From an uncultured Oxalobacter sp. (GTDB taxonomy: Bacteria > Pseudomonadota > Gammaproteobacteria > Burkholderiales > Burkholderiaceae_D), in contig CALGGD010000010.1 of NCBI GenBank assembly GCA_937916185.1, positions 1-10,859 on the forward strand: a stretch of 10,859 nucleotides of DNA, given 5' to 3'. The notes beneath the pieces were generated by a model. The model ran no database searches, was not told where the DNA came from, and saw nothing but the letters and a program-made list of their open reading frames with translations. The translations under genes were made by a program, and so were the position numbers. How positions within the stretch are numbered: the first letter of the stretch is position 1; every line of letters begins with the position of its first letter. Positions 5,915 through 10,859 of this stretch are shown here, in pieces.

Positions 5915-8278
5915 ATGACATTCTTGGAAAACATTCATCGCCGGCTGATACAAAGCCTGTATGCAATGATTGCTGCGGGCGCTTTGTTTTGTGCCGGGCA
6001 GGCAATGGCAATTGAACCGTTTGCTGTCAGGGATATCCGTATTGAAGGTATCCAGAGAACAGAGGCTGGCACCGTTTTCAATTATCTGCCTGTCCGTATC
6101 GGTGATACATTCACTGATGAAAAGGCGACAGCCACCATCAAGGCGCTTTATGCGACAGGCTTTTTCAAAGATGTACGCATTGACGCTGAAGGTGACATCT
6201 TGGTCGTGATTGTCCAGGAACGTCCTGCCATTGCCAGCGTGGATTTCACCGGCGCCAAAGAATTCGATAAAGAAGCCTTGCTGAAATCCATGAAGGATGT
6301 TGGTCTGGGTCCCGCCCGTATCTATGACCATTCTCTGGTGGACAGGGCGGAACAGGAAATCAAACGGCAGTATCTTGCCCGTGGGCTGTATGGGGTCGAT
6401 ATCTCAACCACTGTCACGCCGATGGAAAGGAACCGTGTCGCCATCAACTTTATTGTTGATGAAGGCGACAGGGCGCATATTCAGGCAATCCGTTTTGTCG
6501 GGAACAGAGCCTATACCGATGATGAACTGCTGGATATGATCAAACTGAGCACCCCGGGTTGGTTCACTTGGTATACCCGTGCGGATCAATATTCCAAAGA
6601 AAAACTGACAGGCGACCTCGAAACCATCAAATCGTTCTATCAGGACAATGGTTACATTGAGATGCAGGTTGAATCGACTCAGGTTTCCCTGTCAACAGAC
6701 AAGAAAGATGTTTATCTGACATTGAATATCACCGAGGGTGACCAATATACAGTGAACGAGATCCGCCTTGAGGGTGAGCTGTTCGGGCGTGAGGATGAGA
6801 TCAGGGAGTTGGTTGAACTTCAGCAGGGTGAACTCTATTCAGGGTCTAAGCTGACGGCAACGACTAAAAAGATTTCAGAATATCTGGGTAATTTCGGGTA
6901 TGCTTTCGCCAATGTGAATCCCCAACTGGATATCGACAGGGAAAACAAGGAAGTCTCTTTCACCATCTTTGTTGATCCCGGTAAACGTGTTTATGTCCGT
7001 CAGATCGATATTGTTGGCAACAACAAGACACGTGATGAGGTGATCCGGCGTGAATTCCGTCAGATGGAGGGGTCTTGGTATGATGGCAAGAATATCAAGC
7101 TTTCCAGGGACCGGGTTGACCGGTTGGGGTTCTTTACATCAGTCAATGTTGAGACACCGGAGGTTCCAGGAACTGTCGATCAGGTTGATGTCAAACTGAA
7201 AGTCGAGGAAAAACCGACAGGGAATATCCTTATCGGTGCAGGTTTTTCCCAGGAAGACAAACTGTTGCTGTCGGGTTCTATTGAACAGGACAACTTTGCC
7301 GGTACAGGCAATGATGTGGCATTGAGCATCAACACCAGTCATCGTTACAGGACAATCGCCTTGACACAGACGACACCATATTTCACAGATGATGGCATCA
7401 GCCGCCGTTATGAGATTTTCTACCGGACAGTCAGGCCGCCATTGATCAATGACAGTGACTACAAGGTCACCACCATTGGGGGCAATGTCAGGTTCGGTGT
7501 GCCTGTTACGGAAATCGATAGGATTTTCTTCGGCATCGGTGTTGAATATACCAAACTGGATATTTATGATGACAGTCCGAGAAGATACGTCAGGTTTGCA
7601 CAGGATTACGGGCATATCAAAGTTGACAAGGATGGTTTCCCGCTTGAGAATGCAACAGTCTCAGCTTATGGGATACCGCTGACGGTCGCATGGCAGCGTG
7701 ACAGCCGTGACAGTACCCTGATTCCAACCAAAGGGCGTTACCAGAAGGCGAATTTTGAAGTTTCTGTGCTGGGTGACATGAAGTATTACAAAGCGTCTTA
7801 TCAGCATCAGTATTTCTGGCCAATCGGAGAAGGGGCTACTTTTGGCCTGAACGGTATGATTGACTATGGTCATGGTCTGGGCGGCAAAGCCTATCCAGTC
7901 TTCAAGAACTTCTATGCAGGCGGTATCGGCACGGTCCGTGGTTATGAAGGTTCATCATTGGGACCGGTTGAACGGGATAAAGACGGTGATCGGGAATACC
8001 TGGGGGGGAACAAGAGGATTATCGGCAATGCTGAATTCCAGTTCCCGATGTTCGGGATGACTGACAAGACTGTCCGTTGGTTTGCTTTTGTCGATGGCGG
8101 TAATGTTTATGATGAATCGGAAAACTTTGACTTGGGTGACATCAAATATTCAGCAGGTGTTGGCATAAGCTGGCTTTCACCGATTGGACCGCTCAAATTG
8201 AGCTATGCGATACCGCTGAATGCGGACAGCGATGATAAAAAAGAATCTTTCCAGTTCCAGTTGGGTACAGGATTCTGA
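5915..8278 (+). CDS. bamA: Outer membrane protein assembly factor BamA
   Basis: The 787-residue Omp85 protein is the core of the BAM complex that folds and inserts beta-barrel proteins into the outer membrane. A signal peptide with basic residues and a hydrophobic core ends at Ala-Met-Ala, residues 30-32, with mature protein starting IEPFAVRDIR. Five POTRA domains follow at about 33-102, 103-184, 185-275, 276-354 and 355-430. The barrel runs from about 433 to the C-terminal phenylalanine. The loop-6 motif VRGY, typical of Omp85, is at residues 674-677, followed by EGSSLGP. Length is close to E. coli BamA (810). An in-frame TAA directly precedes ATG 5915, and a later start would remove the signal peptide, so this start stands even though no good Shine-Dalgarno is visible. 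Its chaperone gene ompH follows. Confidence 0.97.
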   Translation: MTFLENIHRRLIQSLYAMIAAGALFCAGQAMAIEPFAVRDIRIEGIQRTEAGTVFNYLPVRIGDTFTDEKATATIKALYATGFFKDVRIDAEGDILVVIVQERPAIASVDFTGAKEFDKEALLKSMKDVGLGPARIYDHSLVDRAEQEIKRQYLARGLYGVDISTTVTPMERNRVAINFIVDEGDRAHIQAIRFVGNRAYTDDELLDMIKLSTPGWFTWYTRADQYSKEKLTGDLETIKSFYQDNGYIEMQVESTQVSLSTDKKDVYLTLNITEGDQYTVNEIRLEGELFGREDEIRELVELQQGELYSGSKLTATTKKISEYLGNFGYAFANVNPQLDIDRENKEVSFTIFVDPGKRVYVRQIDIVGNNKTRDEVIRREFRQMEGSWYDGKNIKLSRDRVDRLGFFTSVNVETPEVPGTVDQVDVKLKVEEKPTGNILIGAGFSQEDKLLLSGSIEQDNFAGTGNDVALSINTSHRYRTIALTQTTPYFTDDGISRRYEIFYRTVRPPLINDSDYKVTTIGGNVRFGVPVTEIDRIFFGIGVEYTKLDIYDDSPRRYVRFAQDYGHIKVDKDGFPLENATVSAYGIPLTVAWQRDSRDSTLIPTKGRYQKANFEVSVLGDMKYYKASYQHQYFWPIGEGATFGLNGMIDYGHGLGGKAYPVFKNFYAGGIGTVRGYEGSSLGPVERDKDGDREYLGGNKRIIGNAEFQFPMFGMTDKTVRWFAFVDGGNVYDESENFDLGDIKYSAGVGISWLSPIGPLKLSYAIPLNADSDDKKESFQFQLGTGF

Positions 8279-8284
8279 AAACAA

Positions 8285-8293
8285 TGGCATAAT
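8285..8293 (+). promoter_or_regulatory. Candidate extended -10 promoter before ompH
   Basis: TGGCATAAT fits an extended -10 element (TGn plus CATAAT) in the AT-rich 47-nt gap between bamA and ompH. A possible -35 TTGGGT at 8261-8266 is 21 nt away, too far for a normal promoter, but extended -10 sites depend less on it. Transcription would start near 8300, giving a leader of about 26 nt. It could supply extra OmpH/LpxD expression; evidence is limited to this match. Confidence 0.3.
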
Positions 8294-8314
8294 CTAAATG
8301 TTTTAATCTTAAAC

Positions 8315-8319
8315 GGAGA
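8315..8319 (+). promoter_or_regulatory. Ribosome binding site deciding the GTG start of ompH
   Basis: GGAGA is placed 6 nt before GTG 8326. The resulting N-terminus (MKNLFKAILGSKK) gives a proper basic region for the signal peptide, which supports the GTG start. Confidence 0.6.
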
Positions 8320-8325
8320 AATATC

Positions 8326-8844
8326 GTGAAAAATCTCTTTAAAGCAATTCTGGGTTCCAAGAAATTGGCGGTCTTGGCTTTCTGCCTGTGTACGTTCGGT
8401 ATCGCCCAGGCGCAGGAATACAGGGTTGGTTATGTTGACGCAGACAGGATCCTGACCGAGTCTGCACCAGCAAAGGCAGTTGAAAAGCAGCTGGAAAACG
8501 ATTTCTCTAAACGGTTGAATGACCTGCGTGATACCCAGGCACGTCTGAAATCCATGAGTGAAAAGCTCGATAAGGATCTGCCGGTTCTGTCTGAATCCCA
8601 GCGCCTGAAACGCCAGCGTGAACTGGCAGACCTGAGCCAGGACTTCCAGCGTAAACAGCGGGCATACCGTGAAGACCTGATGCAGCGCAAGAATGAGGAA
8701 TATTCCAAGGTCGTTGACCGTGCGAAGAAAGAAATTGAAAAAATCGCCAAATCGGAAAACTATGATCTGATTGTCAATGAATCTGTCTATCATTCCCCTC
8801 GGGCGGATATCACAGAAAAAGTCCTGAAAGCACTCAGCAACTGA
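8326..8844 (+). CDS. skp: OmpH/Skp family periplasmic chaperone
   Basis: The 172-residue protein belongs to the OmpH/Skp family, trimeric periplasmic chaperones that hold unfolded outer-membrane proteins for delivery to BamA. It opens with a signal peptide (two lysine clusters, then LAVLAFCLCTFGIA) cleaved after Ala-Gln-Ala at residues 27-29. The mature start QEYRVGYVDADRIL is a family hallmark. The middle, about residues 50-140, is rich in Lys, Arg, Glu and Gln with heptad-like leucines, as expected for the long coiled-coil arms. The C-terminal YDLIVNESVYHSPRADITEKVLKAL matches the return strand and helix of the body. E. coli Skp is 161 residues. It starts at GTG with a good ribosome binding site. 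The position between bamA and lpxD is the conserved arrangement. Confidence 0.94.
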   Translation: MKNLFKAILGSKKLAVLAFCLCTFGIAQAQEYRVGYVDADRILTESAPAKAVEKQLENDFSKRLNDLRDTQARLKSMSEKLDKDLPVLSESQRLKRQRELADLSQDFQRKQRAYREDLMQRKNEEYSKVVDRAKKEIEKIAKSENYDLIVNESVYHSPRADITEKVLKALSN

Positions 8845-8847
8845 TTT

Positions 8848-8852
8848 GAAGG
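8848..8852 (+). promoter_or_regulatory. Ribosome binding site deciding the lpxD start
   Basis: GAAGG lies 5 nt before ATG 8858, so the ATG is favoured over an in-frame TTG at 8846, which itself overlaps this site. Confidence 0.55.
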
Positions 8853-8857
8853 TCGGC

Positions 8858-9910
8858 ATGTCCATAAAACTCCAAGAGCTGGTTGACCGCTTCGGCGGTC
8901 AACTGATTGGTGATGGGGATGTTGAGGTTGTCGGCTTTGCACCGTTGAACGATGCAGGTGTGGACAGTATCACTTTCCTGACCAATCCTAAACTTCGTAA
9001 TGAGGTCGCTTCCTGCAAGGCGGCGGCATTGATTATCTCTCCAAAGGACAACCAGATTGTCGGGGGGCAGTTTGCGGGTTCCCGCATCGTTGCCCCGAAT
9101 CCTTATGCTTATTTTGCCCATGCAGCCCAGCTGTTCCAAAGCTTGAAGACAGTTCCGCCAGTGCCGGGCATCCATCCAAGTGCCTGTATCGATCCAACCG
9201 CCGAGATTGCACCGAGTGCCACAATCGGCCCATTTGTCACAATTGAGGCTGGGGTCAGAATCGGTGAGAACTGCCATATCGAAGCAGGGTGTTTCATCGG
9301 GCGCAATGCCAAAGTCGGCGCAGGTTGCCATTTCTTCCCCCGGGCGGTATTCATGTATGAGTGCGAAATCGGAGAAAGAAGCGTTCTACGCCCTGGTGCT
9401 GTGATTGGCTGTGAAGGCTTTGGTTTTGCCAATGAGAACGGTGTCTGGGTCAAGATTCCACAGACTGGGCGTGTCATTATCGGCAATGATGTCCAGATAG
9501 GTGCCAATACCACGGTAGACCGGGGGGCGCTTGCGGATACCATCATTGAGAATGGGGTCAAGCTTGACAACCAGATCCAGATCGGCCACAACTGCCATAT
9601 CGGTGAGAATTCTGCCATGGCGGGCTGTGTCGGTGTTGCCGGCAGTGCCATTTTCGGTAAGAACTGTACCGTTGGTGGGGCTGCGATGATTGGCGGTCAT
9701 CTGACCATTGCAGACGGTGTCCATGTCACAGCATCCAGTGTTGTCCAAAGCTCGATTGAGAAACGGGGGGTCTATTCCGGTTTCTATCCATTGGCACCTC
9801 ACCGTGACTGGGAAAAGAGTGCCGTCCTGATCCGTAGATTGGGTTCTATGCGGGATAAGATCCGCGAACTTGAGAAAACCATCAAAAACTTGACGGAAAA
9901 AGAAAAATGA
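8858..9910 (+). CDS. lpxD: UDP-3-O-(3-hydroxyacyl)glucosamine N-acyltransferase
   Basis: LpxD transfers a 3-hydroxyacyl chain from ACP to the 2-amino group of UDP-3-O-acylglucosamine, the third step of lipid A synthesis, in the cytoplasm. The product is 350 residues from ATG 8858 (E. coli 341). The N-terminal uridine-binding domain has [19 protein letters not shown]; the middle is a left-handed beta helix made of hexapeptide repeats from about residue 105 to 305 (such as [22 protein letters not shown] and later turns). The catalytic histidine is His244 in QIGHN, with GVAGSAIFG and GGHLTIADG further on, and a C-terminal helix rich in charged residues ends the protein. An upstream in-frame TTG at 8846 is less likely because of the ribosome binding site. 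The end overlaps fabZ by 4 nt (ATGA). Confidence 0.96.
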   Translation: MSIKLQELVDRFGGQLIGDGDVEVVGFAPLNDAGVDSITFLTNPKLRNEVASCKAAALIISPKDNQIVGGQFAGSRIVAPNPYAYFAHAAQLFQSLKTVPPVPGIHPSACIDPTAEIAPSATIGPFVTIEAGVRIGENCHIEAGCFIGRNAKVGAGCHFFPRAVFMYECEIGERSVLRPGAVIGCEGFGFANENGVWVKIPQTGRVIIGNDVQIGANTTVDRGALADTIIENGVKLDNQIQIGHNCHIGENSAMAGCVGVAGSAIFGKNCTVGGAAMIGGHLTIADGVHVTASSVVQSSIEKRGVYSGFYPLAPHRDWEKSAVLIRRLGSMRDKIRELEKTIKNLTEKEK

Positions 9911-10374
9911 ACAGTTTGAATATCCATCAGATCCGCGAGCTTCTGCCACATCGTTACCCGATGCTTCTTGTCGATAAGGTCCTCAGTTGGGAATCCGGCA
10001 AGAAGATTGTGGCAATCAAGAATGTCACTGCCAATGAACCGTTTTTCAATGGTCATTTCCCACAGCATCCTGTCATGCCTGGTGTCCTCATCATTGAAGC
10101 CATGGCACAGGCGGCAGCCATCTTTGCATTCATGTCTTACACCAGTAAGCTGGACAAGGACGCACTGGTCTATTTCGCCACGATTGACAATGCAAAATTC
10201 AAACGGCCGGTCGAACCCGGAGACCAGCTTGTCTTGGAAGCCGAACTGATCCGCAGTTCCCGGGGCATGTGGAAATTCAAGACCCAGGCTCTGGTTGATG
10301 GCCAGGTTGCAGCAGAAGCTGAACTGATGTGTGCGATCAGGGGCGGCGTTGTTCCCCAGAAAGCAGGCTCCTGA
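9907..10374 (+). CDS. fabZ: 3-hydroxyacyl-ACP dehydratase FabZ
   Basis: This 155-residue hot-dog fold enzyme dehydrates (3R)-hydroxyacyl-ACP to trans-2-enoyl-ACP in fatty acid elongation. Signatures are [14 protein letters not shown] at residues 12-25 and [23 protein letters not shown], giving catalytic His50 and Glu64. Length is normal for the family (about 150). It lies between lpxD and lpxA, both of which consume (3R)-hydroxyacyl-ACP, so the operon groups the competing users of one pool. ATG 9907 overlaps the lpxD end by 4 nt, with an A/G-rich stretch before it, and the TGA overlaps the lpxA start by one base, indicating translational coupling on both sides. Confidence 0.97.
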   Translation: MNSLNIHQIRELLPHRYPMLLVDKVLSWESGKKIVAIKNVTANEPFFNGHFPQHPVMPGVLIIEAMAQAAAIFAFMSYTSKLDKDALVYFATIDNAKFKRPVEPGDQLVLEAELIRSSRGMWKFKTQALVDGQVAAEAELMCAIRGGVVPQKAGS

Positions 10375-10859
10375 TGGCGATTCATCCAACAGCAGTCATT
10401 GACCCAAAGGCTGAGCTCGACAGTTCGGTGGAAGTCGGTCCATATTCTGTCATTGGCCCCAATGTCAGGATTGGTGCGCGTACCCGTATTGCTTCCCATG
10501 TCGTCATTGAGGGGCATACCACCATCGGAGAAGACAACAACATTTTCCAGTTCGCTTCCTTGGGCGGTATGCCGCAGGATATGAAATTCGCCGGTGAGAC
10601 GACCTATCTGGAAATCGGTGACAGGAACACCATCCGTGAATTCTGCACATTCAATGTCGGGACCGCACAGGATGTCGGGGTTACCAGATTGGGTAATGAC
10701 AACTGGATCATGGCTTATGTCCATCTGGCCCATGATGTCCAGGTCGGCAGTCATACCATCTTTGCAAACAATGCCCAGCTGGCAGGACATGTCCATATCG
10801 GTGACTGGGTGATTCTTGGCGGATTTACAATGATCCATCAATTCTGCCGCATCGGTGCG
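10374..10859 (+). CDS. lpxA: Acyl-[ACP]-UDP-N-acetylglucosamine O-acyltransferase, partial at window end
   Basis: LpxA adds a 3-hydroxyacyl chain to the 3-OH of UDP-GlcNAc, the first lipid A step. The window holds the first 162 codons; the family has about 260 residues, so roughly 100 are outside. The beta-helix hexapeptides start at once ([32 protein letters not shown]). HLAHDVQVG contains the probable catalytic His120, equivalent to His125 of E. coli. [20 protein letters not shown] and HQFCRIG are also typical. The segment [11 protein letters not shown], where enterobacteria have a form like TIHRGT, agrees with betaproteobacterial versions as I remember them. The ATG overlaps the fabZ stop (TGATG). 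The acyl-length-determining region lies beyond the window. Confidence 0.96.
   Translation, partial: MAIHPTAVIDPKAELDSSVEVGPYSVIGPNVRIGARTRIASHVVIEGHTTIGEDNNIFQFASLGGMPQDMKFAGETTYLEIGDRNTIREFCTFNVGTAQDVGVTRLGNDNWIMAYVHLAHDVQVGSHTIFANNAQLAGHVHIGDWVILGGFTMIHQFCRIGA

Noticed and set aside
5883..5916. TTGACA at 5883-5888 as a bamA promoter
   Set aside because: The -35 hexamer is perfect, but no -10 lies at 16-18 nt; TTAAAT at 5911-5916 is 22 nt away and would start transcription after the bamA start codon.
5696..6331. Minus-strand open frame (211 codons) opposite the rseP end and bamA start
   Set aside because: Antisense to two certain genes with no recognisable motif; treated as a shadow frame.
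8002..8008. Run of seven G bases in bamA as a phase-variation tract
   Set aside because: The bamA frame is intact, the gene is essential, and seven bases is short for slippage-based switching; it codes for ordinary Leu-Gly-Gly.
8846..8857. TTG at 8846 as the lpxD start
   Set aside because: It overlaps the ribosome binding site GAAGG, which is well placed for ATG 8858; MSIKLQEL is also the more family-like beginning.
8203..8865. Minus-strand open frame (220 codons) opposite ompH
   Set aside because: Mirrors the coiled-coil codons of ompH; phenylalanine and leucine runs are reverse complements of Lys/Glu/Gln codons.
10170..10841. Minus-strand open frame (223 codons) opposite fabZ and lpxA
   Set aside because: Overlaps two confident genes and shows no domain; shadow frame.
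1..10859. Mobile elements, CRISPR arrays, tRNA/rRNA genes, riboswitches
   Set aside because: I looked on both strands and saw no transposase, spaced direct repeats, attachment sites, cloverleaf genes or long structured leaders; nearly all bases are coding.

Overview
The window is one continuous plus-strand gene series from a Gram-negative bacterium, with an abrupt discontinuity near its left edge. From about position 597 to the end it holds the classic proteobacterial block pyrH-frr-uppS-cdsA-dxr-rseP-bamA-ompH(skp)-lpxD-fabZ-lpxA. Protein wording (RRF, the BamA start after its signal peptide, the LpxA segment [11 protein letters not shown]) and roughly 50% GC point to a betaproteobacterium of the Burkholderiales. 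An Oxalobacteraceae member, possibly Oxalobacter, is my best guess, but that is inference from memory of family sequences and not a search result.

Positions 1-596 look different. Bases 1-434 are the 3' end of a GC-rich gene (76 of the first 120 bases are G or C; 41 of the first 45 full codons end in G or C) that resembles tagaturonate epimerase UxaE. It is followed 6 nt later by a start codon and about 50 codons matching the N-terminus of the mannitol dehydrogenase/fructuronate reductase family. This is a plausible hexuronate catabolism operon (tagaturonate to fructuronate to mannonate). At 573-596, a stretch encoding GGGNIFRG, the reading frame passes without interruption from the dehydrogenase N-terminus into UMP kinase. 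The UMP kinase therefore lacks its first ~55-60 residues, including the N-terminal phosphate-binding Lys/Ser/Gly segment, and rpsB-tsf, which normally precede pyrH, are absent. Both families carry a [12 protein letters not shown] motif, so a metagenomic assembly misjoin at a shared 24-base word is the most economical explanation. A genuine fusion is the alternative.

The rest is tightly packed. Gaps are at most 57 nt and several genes overlap (uppS/cdsA 7 nt, dxr/rseP 1 nt, lpxD/fabZ 4 nt, fabZ/lpxA 1 nt), so long polycistronic transcription with translational coupling is likely. Weak internal promoter candidates lie before frr and before ompH. Functionally the block covers UMP phosphorylation (pyrH) and ribosome recycling (frr). 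It then supplies the lipid carrier and phospholipid precursors (dxr in the MEP isoprenoid route, uppS for undecaprenyl diphosphate, cdsA for CDP-diacylglycerol). Envelope stress proteolysis (rseP) and outer-membrane protein assembly (bamA, ompH) follow. Last come the first acylation steps of lipid A (lpxA, lpxD) with fabZ, which draws on the same 3-hydroxyacyl-ACP pool. lpxA is cut by the window end.

I see no tRNA, rRNA, CRISPR array, insertion sequence, prophage or clear intrinsic terminator, and no evidence of a novel multigene system. The one strong anomaly is the hybrid ORF at 441-1133.
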